DNA of 64,000 nt from Sphingomonas mucosissima. Lineage in GTDB: Bacteria; Pseudomonadota; Alphaproteobacteria; Sphingomonadales; Sphingomonadaceae. Positions 40,237 to 49,724 of the stretch are shown one piece after another. The notes under the pieces are model-generated. The model saw nothing but the letters and a program-made list of their open reading frames with translations, was not told the origin of the DNA and made no database searches. The number at the start of each line of letters is the position of its first letter. Within the stretch, counting starts at the first letter, position 1. Where the stretch lies: the NCBI RefSeq assembly GCF_002197665.1, contig NZ_NBBJ01000001.1, forward strand, positions 1,178,001-1,242,000, read 5' to 3'. A program made the translations under genes and the position numbers.

Positions 40237-40480
40237 CCTTCTTTCGTATCAGATACCGGTAGACGCCCAACAGGTTGATCCCGAACAAGACCACATTTTG
40301 CGTGCCCAGCGCCCAATCGTCCGTCATGGCCGCGCCGCTGATCCAGCAGATCGACGATCCGACGAAGAGGACGAAGCCCCACCCCGTCACACGGCGACCG
40401 AGATCGAGCGAGACCATGAAGGCTGCAATCATGCCGCTGATCGAGGCCGACCATTTGAGCACGTCGATGAGTGTATCCAT
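40229..40480 (-). CDS. Small three-helix membrane protein, function unknown
   Basis: 83 residues, with hydrophobic segments at about 8-26, 35-53 and 60-78 (NVVLFGINLLGVYRYLI). WALGTQNVVLFGINLLGVYRY vaguely resembles PQ-loop/PnuC-like helices but is too short to call. The 3' end overlaps the prepilin peptidase start by 8 bases. Head of a three-gene operon with 39487 and 39047. Confidence 0.68.
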   Translation of the reverse strand: MDTLIDVLKWSASISGMIAAFMVSLDLGRRVTGWGFVLFVGSSICWISGAAMTDDWALGTQNVVLFGINLLGVYRYLIRKKGV

Positions 40481-40570
40481 CGCTGCCCAACGCTGGCGAC
40501 GCCCCTTTGTATTCCCGTTTGTTCGTGACTAGATCGGCATCAACGAGATTTTCCGCGGAGCAGCATTCAC

Positions 40571-41755
40571 ATGGCCACCGACCCCGTCGTGATTCTTTCC
40601 TACGCCCGCACGCCGATGGGCGGCATGCAGGGTGCGCTTGCCGACGTTTCCGCCACCGATCTCGGCGCAACAGCAGTGAAGGCGGCGGTCGAGCGCGCGG
40701 GCATTGATGGCGGCGACGTGGAGCGCATCTACATGGGCTGCGTGCTACCGGCCGGGCTCGGTCAGGCCCCGGCGCGTCAGGCAGCCATCAAGGCCGGCCT
40801 GCCCAAGTCTGTTGAGGCCACCACCGTCAACAAGGTCTGCGGCTCGGGCATGCAGACGGTGATCATGGGTGCCGAGGCAATTGCCGCCGGCTCCGCCGAC
40901 CTCATCGTGGCTGGCGGTATGGAGAGCATGACCAACGCGCCATACATCCTCAAGAAGCATCGCTCGGGCGCCCGCATCGGCCACGACACAGCATATGATC
41001 ACATGTTCCTCGATGGCCTGGAGGACGCCTACGAGCAGGGCCGCGCCATGGGCACCTTCGCGCAGGATACGGCCAACGAGTATCAGCTGACGCGGCAGGC
41101 GCAGGATGATTACTCGATCGAGTCTCTTCGCCGTGCACAGAAGGCGATCACGTCAGGCGCATTCGCCGAAGAGATCGTTCCGGTCACCGTCCCAACGCGC
41201 AAGGGCGACGTGGTGGTCGACACGGACGAACAGCCCGGCCGCGGCATGCCGGACAAGATCCTGTCGCTGAAGCCGGCCTTTGCCAAGGATGGCACGATCA
41301 CGGCCGCTACCAGCTCGTCCATCTCCGACGGTGCGGCCGCTTTGGTGTTGACCAAGGCCAGCGTCGCGGAGGCAAAGGGGCAAAAGCCGGTGGCACGGAT
41401 CGTCGCGCATTCGGCGCATGCGCAGGAACCCGCCGCTTTCACCACGGCTCCCGTCGGCGCCATCCAAAAGCTGCTGGCAAAAGCTGGCTGGTCGATTGAT
41501 GACGTTGATCTGTTCGAGATCAACGAAGCTTTCGCTTGCGTCGCGATGTTCGCGATGCGCGACCTCGGCATTCCGCACGACAAGATCAACGTCCATGGCG
41601 GCGCGACCGCGCTCGGCCATCCGATTGGTGCGTCCGGCGCCCGGATTATCACCACGCTGATCGCCGCGCTCAAGCATCACGGCAAGAAGCGCGGCATCGC
41701 GAGCCTGTGCATCGGCGGCGGGGAAGCCACCGCCATCGCTGTCGAGCTGGTATAA
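40571..41755 (+). CDS. Acetyl-CoA acetyltransferase (thiolase)
   Basis: 394 residues. The acyl-enzyme Cys is in VNKVCGSGMQTVIMG (about 84-98), the His in GGATALGHPIGASGARI and the second Cys in LCIGGGEATAIAVEL near the C-terminus. FEINEAFA precedes. It condenses two acetyl-CoA or thiolyses acetoacetyl-CoA; biosynthetic (PhaA/AtoB) type by length. The PPK2 gene begins 4 bases after the stop. Confidence 0.94.
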   Translation: MATDPVVILSYARTPMGGMQGALADVSATDLGATAVKAAVERAGIDGGDVERIYMGCVLPAGLGQAPARQAAIKAGLPKSVEATTVNKVCGSGMQTVIMGAEAIAAGSADLIVAGGMESMTNAPYILKKHRSGARIGHDTAYDHMFLDGLEDAYEQGRAMGTFAQDTANEYQLTRQAQDDYSIESLRRAQKAITSGAFAEEIVPVTVPTRKGDVVVDTDEQPGRGMPDKILSLKPAFAKDGTITAATSSSISDGAAALVLTKASVAEAKGQKPVARIVAHSAHAQEPAAFTTAPVGAIQKLLAKAGWSIDDVDLFEINEAFACVAMFAMRDLGIPHDKINVHGGATALGHPIGASGARIITTLIAALKHHGKKRGIASLCIGGGEATAIAVELV

Positions 41756-41759
41756 GAGC

Positions 41760-42515
41760 GTGGGAGCGGATCACGCGGCCGAGGATCACGACCTTCAGGT
41801 CGCGCTGGTCCGCTACCAGAGCTGGGCTGCCACGACGGGTGCGCGGGCGGTCGTCGTGCTGGAAGGGCGCGACACCGCCGGGAAGGACGGCGCGATCCGC
41901 ACGCTCACACGGCACCTCGCCGTCCGACAGACCCGCGTGGTCGCGCTCCCTAAGCCCAATCCGCATGAGCGCTCGCAATGGTTTTTCCAGCGCTATGTCG
42001 CGCACCTGCCCGCCGCGGGTGAGCTCGTGATCTTCAATCGCAGCTGGTACAATCGCGCTGGGGTCGAGGTCGTGAACGGGTTCTCCTCGCCGGAGGAACA
42101 GGCACGTTTCCTCAATGACGTTCCCGGCTTCGAGGCGATGCTGGTCGATGACGGCATCAAGTTCGTGAAGCTTTGGCTCGACATCTCGCGCGACGAACAG
42201 GCCGCCAGGCTCGAGTCGCGGCGCAGTGATCCGCTGAAAGCGCTGAAGGTTTCTCCGCTTGATCTGGTCGCGCAGGAGAATTGGGACGCTTACAGCACTG
42301 CGCGTGACACGATGCTCAGCCGCACCAGCACGCCCGTGGCGCCCTGGACATGCGTGCGCGCCGATCACAAGAAGCGCGCCCGCCGCGCCATTATCCAGCA
42401 TCTGCTGCATGAGCTTGCGCCGGCGGAAATAAGCGGCGACATCAGTGTGCCCGATCCCGACACGCTCTTTCGGTTTGAGGCGTCGGCGATCGGCGACGGA
42501 CGGCTGGAGCGCTAA
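41760..42515 (+). CDS. Polyphosphate kinase 2
   Basis: 251 residues from a GTG at 41760, 4 bases after the thiolase stop. Walker A VVVLEGRDTAGKDGAIRTL (about 30-48), lid FFQRYVAHLP and Walker B-like ELVIFNRSWYNRAGVE with WLDISRDEQAARLESR define the PPK2 domain. These enzymes transfer phosphate between polyphosphate and nucleoside mono- or diphosphates. Length is that of a single-domain PPK2; class (I-III) not assigned. The chain lacks the usual N-terminal extension, and no ATG is nearby. Confidence 0.92.
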   Translation: MGADHAAEDHDLQVALVRYQSWAATTGARAVVVLEGRDTAGKDGAIRTLTRHLAVRQTRVVALPKPNPHERSQWFFQRYVAHLPAAGELVIFNRSWYNRAGVEVVNGFSSPEEQARFLNDVPGFEAMLVDDGIKFVKLWLDISRDEQAARLESRRSDPLKALKVSPLDLVAQENWDAYSTARDTMLSRTSTPVAPWTCVRADHKKRARRAIIQHLLHELAPAEISGDISVPDPDTLFRFEASAIGDGRLER

Positions 42516-42632
42516 CACCGGGGCGCCACTCGGCTGGTGCTTCCCCCGCGGCTGACTCAAGCAAAAACAGACTACCTCTCCGCGGAACGCTAAGTCATAA
42601 TGCGTTCCAAGAAAGAAAAAACGGAGAGGCAA

Positions 42633-44453
42633 ATGACACTCGAATCGCAGGCCGTGCACAGCGCGCCGGATGAGCAATTCGGCTTCGATCCAGCGGCGCT
42701 GAAGGCGAAGTACCTTGCGGAGCGGGACAAGCGAGTCCGGGCGGACGCTAACGATCAATATGTCGAGATGACCGGCAAGTTCGCCCATTATCTCGAAGAT
42801 CCTTACGTCGAACAGCCGATCGAGCGAGCGCCGCTCGCGGACGAAAAGGACGTCGTGGTCATCGGCGGCGGCTTCGGCGGGCTGCTGGCCGGTGCCAAGC
42901 TGCGCGAAGCCGGCATCGCTGACGTCCGCCTCATTGAGAAGGGCGGCGAGTTCGGCGGGACCTGGTATTGGAACCGCTACCCCGGCGCCGCCTGTGACAT
43001 CGAAAGCTACGTCTATCTTCCCCTTCTGGAAGAGACCGGTTTCATGCCCGAGCGCAAGTACAGCCAGGGCCCAGAGATCCGCGCCTACTCTCGCCGTATC
43101 GCCGAGCACTTCGATCTATACCGCGACGTCCTGTTTCAGTCCGAGGTCACCGACATGGCCTGGGACGAGGACGAACGACGCTGGACGGTATTCACCAATC
43201 GCGGTGACGCCATCCGCGCTCGCTTTGTAGTCATGGCGAACGGCCCGCTGCACCGTCCCAAGCTGCCGGGCATCCCGGGTATCGAGCAGTTTCAAGGCAA
43301 CACGTTCCACACCAGCCGGTGGGACTATGCCTATACCGGCGGCGATCAGAACGGCGGTCTCAACAAGCTCGGCGACAAGGTCGTGGGGATCATCGGCACC
43401 GGCGCGACCGCGGTTCAGTGCGTTCCCCATCTCGGCGCCAGCGCCAAGCAGCTTTACGTCTTTCAGCGCACACCGTCATCGATCGACGTGCGTGGCGATC
43501 GGCCAACCGATCGCGAATGGGCTGAAGCGCTCACCCCCGGCTGGCACCGTCACCGAATGGAGAACTTCAACACGCTCGTGTCCGGTGGATGGGCCGAGGA
43601 AGATCTGGTCAACGACGGCTGGACTGACATCATCCGCAACTTGGGCATGATCGCCCGCATGAAGGCAGTAAAATCGGGCGCGGAAAACCCCGACGAGCTG
43701 GTGCAGCTTGCCGACTTCCAGAAAATGGAATCGATCCGTGCGCGCGTCGATCAAGTCGTTCAGGACAAGGTGACGGCGGACGCGCTCAAGCCCTGGTACA
43801 ACCAATTCTGCAAACGACCCTGCTTCCATGACGATTACCTCGCCACCTTCAATCGCCCCAACGTCACGCTCGTGGACACGCAGGGTCAGGGCGTCGAGCG
43901 GATCACCCGCGGCGGCGTGGTGGTCGCCGGCAAGGAGTACAAACTCGATTGCCTGATCTTCGGCACCGGCTTTGAAGTCGGCACCAGCTACGCGCGTCGC
44001 GCCGGATACGACGTGCGCGGCGTCGGCGGGCGCACGCTGGAGGAGAAATGGGCCGATGGCGGCAAGACGCTGCACGGCATGACCGTGAACGGCTTTCCGA
44101 ACATGTTCATCTTCTCGGTCATTCAATCCGGTTTCACCGCCAATTATCCGCACGCGCTGCTGGAGCAGGCCGGCCACGCGGCGCACATCATCGCCGAAAC
44201 CATGCGGTCGCAGAAATCCCGCGTCGAACCGACCGAGGAAGCGGAAGAGGCGTGGACGCAGCAGATCCTCTCCGCGGTGCTCGATCGTCGCAAGTTCCTG
44301 GAGGAATGCACCCCGGGCTATTACAACGGCGAGGGACAACTCAGCCCCAAGGCGGCCAGCTTCTCCAGCTATGGCAAGGGCCCCAACGCCTTCTTCGACA
44401 TCATCAAGAGCTGGCGCGAGGACGGCCGCACGGAAGGAATGACGCTCGCGTGA
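42633..44453 (+). CDS. Baeyer-Villiger-type flavin monooxygenase
   Basis: 606 residues from the ATG at 42633, chosen over the ATG at 42600 because GGAGAGG precedes it. FAD Rossmann motif VVVIGGGFGGLLAGAKL (about 74-90), then GGTWYWNRYPGAACDIES. The BVMO fingerprint FQGNTFHTSRWDY starts at Phe220, with Asp in place of the usual final Pro. NADPH motif VGIIGTGATAVQCVPHLG. It inserts oxygen into ketones to give esters or lactones; steroid- or cycloketone-type substrates are plausible. No close regulator; the MDR-type oxidoreductase follows after 97 bases. Confidence 0.9.
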   Translation: MTLESQAVHSAPDEQFGFDPAALKAKYLAERDKRVRADANDQYVEMTGKFAHYLEDPYVEQPIERAPLADEKDVVVIGGGFGGLLAGAKLREAGIADVRLIEKGGEFGGTWYWNRYPGAACDIESYVYLPLLEETGFMPERKYSQGPEIRAYSRRIAEHFDLYRDVLFQSEVTDMAWDEDERRWTVFTNRGDAIRARFVVMANGPLHRPKLPGIPGIEQFQGNTFHTSRWDYAYTGGDQNGGLNKLGDKVVGIIGTGATAVQCVPHLGASAKQLYVFQRTPSSIDVRGDRPTDREWAEALTPGWHRHRMENFNTLVSGGWAEEDLVNDGWTDIIRNLGMIARMKAVKSGAENPDELVQLADFQKMESIRARVDQVVQDKVTADALKPWYNQFCKRPCFHDDYLATFNRPNVTLVDTQGQGVERITRGGVVVAGKEYKLDCLIFGTGFEVGTSYARRAGYDVRGVGGRTLEEKWADGGKTLHGMTVNGFPNMFIFSVIQSGFTANYPHALLEQAGHAAHIIAETMRSQKSRVEPTEEAEEAWTQQILSAVLDRRKFLEECTPGYYNGEGQLSPKAASFSSYGKGPNAFFDIIKSWREDGRTEGMTLA

Positions 44454-44550
44454 GCGCGGGCCCGGCGCGCCGGACCTCTTTTTGTCTCGACATCGCGGGG
44501 CACGGGCGAGAAGGACAGCGGCATAAGCATAGCCTGCAAGAGGAGCCTGC

Positions 44551-45675
44551 ATGACTGACTTGCCCGAAACCTTTCGTCGCCTCGTGTCGACCGTGACACG
44601 CGAGGGAGAGGTGAAGCTGTCGCTGAAGGACACGCCCATGCCTTCCGTGAACGACGAAGAAGTGCTCGTTCGCGTGGAGGCGACCCCGATCAACCCATCG
44701 GATCTCGCCGTGCTCCTGGCGCTGGTTGATGGCACCCAGTTCACCCGAGACGGCGATAGCGCCACAGCACCGCTCAATCCTGCGGTTCAGCGCGCGCTCG
44801 CTGCCCGCGCTGGGGTCGATGTTCCGGTGGGCAACGAAGGCGCCGGCGTGGTGGTGGCGGCGGGCACGTCCCCGGCGGCGCAGGCGCTGATCGGCAAGAC
44901 GGTCGCGCTGGCGGGCGGCGGCTTCTATGCGCAATATCGCAAGGTGCGCGCGGCTGATTGCATGATCGTGCCGGAAGGAACCAGCGCAGAGGAAGGCGCC
45001 TCGTCCTACGTCAATCCGCTCACCGCGCTGGGCATGGTCGGCACGCTGAAGCGTGAGGGCTACAAGGGCCTCGTCCACACTGCCGCCGCCTCGAACCTCG
45101 GCCAGATGCTGGTCAAGCTGTGCGCAGCCGACGGCATCCCGCTCGTCAACATTGTCCGCAGCGAGGCGCAGGCCGATCTGCTGCGCGGCCTTGGCGCCGA
45201 GCATGTCGTCGACATGACCGCTGAGGATTTCCTGCCCAAGCTGATCAACGCGATCGCGGCCACCGATGCCTATCTCGCCTTTGACGCAGTGGGCGGCGGC
45301 AAGCTCGCCGGACAGATCCTCACCGCCATGGAGCAGGCGGCGCTCCGCACCCAGCGCGCCGACGGCCCGTACGGATCGCGCCAGATGAAGCAGGTCTATG
45401 TGTACGGCGGCCTCTCCCCCGCCCCGACGGAGTTCAACCGCGGATTCGGCATGCGGTGGCGCATGGGCGGCTGGCTGCTCACTTACTTCCTAGAAGATAT
45501 CGGCGCGGACGCCGCCAAGGAGCTGCGCGATCGTGTCGCCCGCGAGCTGAAGACCACCTTCGCCAGCAACTACACCAAGCGGATCAGCCTCAGCGACATG
45601 CTCGATCCCGCCACCATCGCGGCCTACGGCAAGCGCGCGACGGGCGAGAAGTACCTGGTCGTGCCTCAGGCCTGA
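44551..45675 (+). CDS. MDR-superfamily zinc-type alcohol dehydrogenase/quinone reductase-like oxidoreductase
   Basis: 374 residues. GroES-like N-terminus with EEVLVRVEATPINPSDLAVL and GNEGAGVVVAAG; nucleotide-binding half with VHTAAASNLGQMLVKLCAADG. Catalytic and structural zinc Cys motifs are not visible, so it is more like the quinone-oxidoreductase branch using NAD(P)H. A 50-residue insertion (about 60-95) sits in the catalytic domain. Same strand as the monooxygenase, possibly acting in the same oxidation route; substrate unknown. It converges with the glgX-like gene 20 bases away. Confidence 0.85.
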   Translation: MTDLPETFRRLVSTVTREGEVKLSLKDTPMPSVNDEEVLVRVEATPINPSDLAVLLALVDGTQFTRDGDSATAPLNPAVQRALAARAGVDVPVGNEGAGVVVAAGTSPAAQALIGKTVALAGGGFYAQYRKVRAADCMIVPEGTSAEEGASSYVNPLTALGMVGTLKREGYKGLVHTAAASNLGQMLVKLCAADGIPLVNIVRSEAQADLLRGLGAEHVVDMTAEDFLPKLINAIAATDAYLAFDAVGGGKLAGQILTAMEQAALRTQRADGPYGSRQMKQVYVYGGLSPAPTEFNRGFGMRWRMGGWLLTYFLEDIGADAAKELRDRVARELKTTFASNYTKRISLSDMLDPATIAAYGKRATGEKYLVVPQA

Positions 45676-45695
45676 GCGCGTCCGCCGCGCCGGGC

Positions 45696-47445
45696 TCACG
45701 CCTGGTGCGGCGGCAGCACCTCGACGCAGCGCCGGCCCCGGTCGACCCGGACGCCGGCGCCGTCCCCCACCCGCATCACGAAGCCGTCCGCCCCGTCCCA
45801 AGCCGCCGGCGTCATCGCGTCGCCCCGAACGTCGGACCACGACAGGTCATGGCGAACCTCAGGCGCGCCGATCGCCGGATGCGCGCGCCGCCAGGCCGCA
45901 AGCTCCGCCACAAAGGCCTCCAGCTCGCGATCCCGAGCCTCCCAATTCAGCCAGGAGGTGGCGTTGTCCTGTGCATAGGCGTTGTTGTTGCCGCCCTGCG
46001 TCCGGCCGAACTCGTCCCCGGCCGCCAACATGATGGTGCCACGTGACGCAAACAGCGTGGCAAGCAGCGCCCGAACGTCCTCCGCTCGGCCCTGCCCCTC
46101 TTCCCCGGCGCTCCAACTCACCTCGTCAGCATGGCCGTCGCGGTTGTCTTCGCCGTTGGCATGATTGTGCCGTCGCGCGTAAGCGACCGCGTCCGCAAGC
46201 GTGAAGCCGTCATGCGCCGCCACGAAGTTCACCGTCCGCGTCACCGTCGGCCCGAATATATCCGTCGACCCCGCCATCCGCGTCGCGAGCGCCCCTGCGC
46301 TGCCGTCGCCCCGCCAGAAGCGGCGCACGTCGTCCCGGAACCGGTCATTCCATTCCAGCCACGTCGCCGGAAAAGCGCCTAGCTGATAGCCACCCGGCCC
46401 GATATCCCAAGGCTCGGCAATCATCACGCGATCGGCGAGCACGGGATCGGCGGCGATGTCGGCAAAGATCGCCGCCCGTGGATCAAAGCCAGGCGAGCGC
46501 CCCATGATCGGCGCCAGATCGAAGCGGAAACCATCAACCCCGGCCTGCGTGACGAAGTGGCGCAAGGCAACAAGCGTCATCTGCCGCACCGGCGCATAAC
46601 CGAAATCCAGCGTGTTCCCTGTGCCAGCATCATTGATCAGCGAGCCATCCTGCCCTCGGGCGTACACGGCATCGTCCAGCCCCCGGAAGGACAACGTCGG
46701 CCCCTGGAGGTCACTCTCGCCCGTGTGGTTGAACACAAGGTCGAGAATCGTGCCAATCCCCGCCTGCCGCAACGTCTCCACCGTGGCGCGCAGTTCCGCC
46801 ATGCCCCCCGGGGCATAGCCGAGGATCCAGCGCCATCGGCACAACCGGGTTATAACCCCACGCGTTGCGCAGGCCGAGCGGCGGCAGATGCCGCTCGTCG
46901 ATCCACGCTACGATCGGCATCAGTTCCACGGCATCGACCCCGATGCAAAGGAGGTGATCCAGCACCGCAGGATGCGCGAGCGCCGCAATCGTGCCGCGCA
47001 GCCGCTCCGGCACGTCGGGATGCCGCATCGTAAACCCGCGCACGTTGAGCTCGTAGATCAGCCCCCTCGCCTTGAAGACCGGCGCGCGTGGCGGCAGCGG
47101 CGGCAATGGCGAGGTCAGCACGGCTTTCGGGACCAACGCTGCCGTATCGACCCCCGCCATCCCGAGTTGCGGATCATAAGCAAACGGCCGATCAAGATGC
47201 GTCGCATAAGGATCGACCAGCAGCTTCGACGGGTCGAACGGATGATCCCCCTCCGCCCGAAATCCGTAACACACGCCGGATGAGACGAGCGCCTCGCACC
47301 ACCAGTCATCGCCATCGCGCGTCATCATCTGTCGGCGCTCACGCGCCCCCTCAAAGAGGCACAGCCACACCTGACGCGCTCGCGGCGATCGCACGTGGAA
47401 ACGGTGGCTTACCGGCGAACCTCGGCAGTCATACTCGTCAAGCAT
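45696..47445 (-). pseudogene. glgX: Glycogen debranching enzyme (GlgX-like), frameshifted
   Basis: Two overlapping frames encode one GH13 isoamylase-type protein. The 5' frame (47445 to about 46810) has the CBM48-like N-terminus (VWLCLFEGARERRQMMTRDG) and YELNVRGFTMRHPDVPE. It ends with LGLRNAWGYNPVVPMALD. The 3' frame resumes APGGMAELRATVETLRQAG and contains ILDLVFNHTGES, nucleophile Asp in VDGFRFDLAPIMGR, acid Glu in MIAEPWDIGPGGYQLG and VAAHDGFTLADAVAY. A run of six C (46804-46809, plus strand) sits at the break; losing one base restores DPRLCPGGMAEL. Intact it would debranch glycogen or maltodextrin, about 583 residues. It may be a real mutation or an assembly error. Confidence 0.85.
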
Positions 47446-47693
47446 GACATCGACCTGAGACGATGTCGGGTTCGGCCGCAATCGGGCGTAGACACATGAG
47501 CAAACGTCCGGGTAAGAGTCGTGAGCAGTCCGTCAGCTTTGGCGAAAAAGGTAGATCAGTGGACATTGCATCGCGCAACCGTCCGGCTACGCTAGATACA
47601 TGGGGCAGGAACGCTCTCAGCGTGATCCTGACGATTGATTTCGCGACGTTGACCGTGCGCAGAGGAAATTGCGAGCCTGCGCGGAACCTGCCG

Positions 47694-49724
47694 TCACTGA
47701 CGCTGGCGAATGGCAACCACGTTGGTCTTATTTCCAACTAGACGCTCAAGCGCAATCGCGAGATCTGAACGACGGAATGGCTTCGCCAACTGTGGCAAGC
47801 TAATCTCCAAGTCGCCACCAGCGTACCCGGTGACCACTAACACAGGCAGGCCAATATCAAGGCGACTGAGCTCGGCAGCGAACTGCGCTCCATTCATGCT
47901 CGGCATCATGTAATCAGTGAGGATCGCATCGAAGTGACCGCCCTCTTCCAACGTAGCAAGGGCGTTCTTAGCTCCGTCTACGGCAACTACCTCATGCCCC
48001 ATGTCACGAAGCATCTCCGCCGTGCCATCACGAACGAGCTGCTCGTCATCCACGAGCAGGATCTTGAGGAACCTGCTTACGCTTACGTCCTCCATGTAGC
48101 GGGCGGCCATGGGTGCGTTTTCCGCCGAAGCTGGAAGATAGAGGTCGGCGCGCGTGCCCTTCCCAACGGTGCTGCTCAGGATAAACGCTCCACCGAGCTG
48201 CGCGGCTAGTCCGTGCACCATCGACAGCCCTAGTCCAGTGCCCTTGCCGAGTTCCTTGGTGGAGTAGAAAGGCTCGATCGCACGAGCGAGCGTTGCCTTG
48301 TCCATACCGGTGCCAGTGTCGACTACCGAGAGCCGGACATAAGCGCCGGCTGAAAGACCTATATGTTCGTCAGAGCCGACGATTACCTCGTGGGCTGAGA
48401 TTCTGATCTCGCCGCCGCCCGGCATGGCATCGCGCGCGTTCACGCAGAGATTGAGCAACGCGAGCTCAAGCTGGTTCGGATCTGCGACCGCTGATTTGAG
48501 CTTGGCCGCAGACAATATCTTCAGTTCAATCCCGGACCCGATCGAGCTGGCAATTAGATCGCGCATGCCGTCGAGCAGCCCGGCGACATCGACGGGCCTG
48601 GTTTCCAAAGCCTGCCGCCGCGCAAAACCGAGAAGTCGGCTGACCAAGAGCCGTGCACGCTCGGCAGACTGCAAAGCACCGTCGATCCATCGTGCCGCGC
48701 GCGGGTCTTCGCGTGCATACTTGCGATGCAGAAGGTCCAGCGCGCCAGTTATGGGGGTCAGCAGGTTGTTCACGTCGTGAGCCACACCGCCCGTCAGCTG
48801 CCCGAGCGTCTCGAGCTTTTGCGCTTCTACCAACTGCGCAGCGGCGGCTTCGCGCTCGGCCACGGCTTCGCTGACGCGCCGCTCCAGTGTTTCGTTCAGT
48901 TCTCGAAGTTCCAGCTCTGCTCGCTTACGTGCAGTGGTATCCTGGAAGATGACCGCAACTTCCGGCTGGTCCGATCCTTCAACGCGAAAGGCCGACAATT
49001 CAAGAAAACGGCCGGTAGCAATCAGCTTGCGTTCAAATCGGATCGCCTCGCCGGTCAGCAGAACCTCGCGGTAGAGCGCCACCCAGCCGTCCGCCTCATC
49101 GGGCACCATGTCACGGACACGCTGCCCCACGGCGTTGGCGATGCCAGCATGCCGCTCATAGGCGGCGTTCACCTGGACATGCACATAGTCACTCAACGGA
49201 CCGTGCTCGCCATCCAGAAAGCGGATGACGCAAAAGCCCTCATCCATGGTGTCAAAGAGCGTGCGGAATCGGTGCTCGCTGCTGCGCAATGCGAGCAGGC
49301 GCGCGCGCGCGTCATACTGCCGACGGCGACCGCGCAACGCCGAGTGAGCAAGGCTGATCAGCGTCGTCGGGTGAAACGGCCGCTCCAGAAACGTGACGTT
49401 GCCGAGAAGACCGAGGTGCCGCGCAGCCGCTGGATTACGTTCCAACCCACCGCCACGGGTCGTCAGGAGCACGAAGGGCAGATCGGACCATTCTTCCTGA
49501 TCAGCCAGCCAGGAAGAAAGTGGCGCAAGATTCGATGTCGTGATCGCCTCTTCAGTCACAACGACGAACGCCGCGCCTTCATTGAGCCGCTGGATCAGTT
49601 CAGGCAGCGATGCACAGGCGTCCGCTTCGATCCCGGCCTCCGCCAGCATCGCCGTCGCGACCGCCGCGTCGCGGCCGCGCGGTGCCAGGACAAGCGCGCG
49701 TTCGGAAACGGTGGACCGCTTCAC
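47694..49724 (-). CDS. Hybrid sensor histidine kinase/response regulator coupled to a KaiC-like ATPase
   Basis: 676 residues from a GTG at 49722-49724. Order: an N-terminal receiver-like domain lacking a clear phospho-Asp (about 8-130), PAS (about 150-270; YVHVQVNAAYERHAGI), coiled coil, then HisKA with TGGVAHDVNNLLTPI (His about 316). HATPase_c follows with LLNLCVNARDAMP and KGTGLGLSMVHGLA, then a C-terminal receiver with ILTDYMMPSMNG (Asp about 604). No membrane segment, so cytosolic. The GTG overlaps the kaiC-like stop (GTGA, 49721-49724), tying its synthesis to the ATPase. The output partner for a phosphorelay is not in the window. Confidence 0.92.
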   Translation of the reverse strand: MKRSTVSERALVLAPRGRDAAVATAMLAEAGIEADACASLPELIQRLNEGAAFVVVTEEAITTSNLAPLSSWLADQEEWSDLPFVLLTTRGGGLERNPAAARHLGLLGNVTFLERPFHPTTLISLAHSALRGRRRQYDARARLLALRSSEHRFRTLFDTMDEGFCVIRFLDGEHGPLSDYVHVQVNAAYERHAGIANAVGQRVRDMVPDEADGWVALYREVLLTGEAIRFERKLIATGRFLELSAFRVEGSDQPEVAVIFQDTTARKRAELELRELNETLERRVSEAVAEREAAAAQLVEAQKLETLGQLTGGVAHDVNNLLTPITGALDLLHRKYAREDPRAARWIDGALQSAERARLLVSRLLGFARRQALETRPVDVAGLLDGMRDLIASSIGSGIELKILSAAKLKSAVADPNQLELALLNLCVNARDAMPGGGEIRISAHEVIVGSDEHIGLSAGAYVRLSVVDTGTGMDKATLARAIEPFYSTKELGKGTGLGLSMVHGLAAQLGGAFILSSTVGKGTRADLYLPASAENAPMAARYMEDVSVSRFLKILLVDDEQLVRDGTAEMLRDMGHEVVAVDGAKNALATLEEGGHFDAILTDYMMPSMNGAQFAAELSRLDIGLPVLVVTGYAGGDLEISLPQLAKPFRRSDLAIALERLVGNKTNVVAIRQRQ

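Noticed and set aside
47463-47741. Possible 92-residue gene upstream of the GlgX-like gene
   Set aside because: Overlaps the end of the kinase gene, composition looks random, no ribosome binding site.
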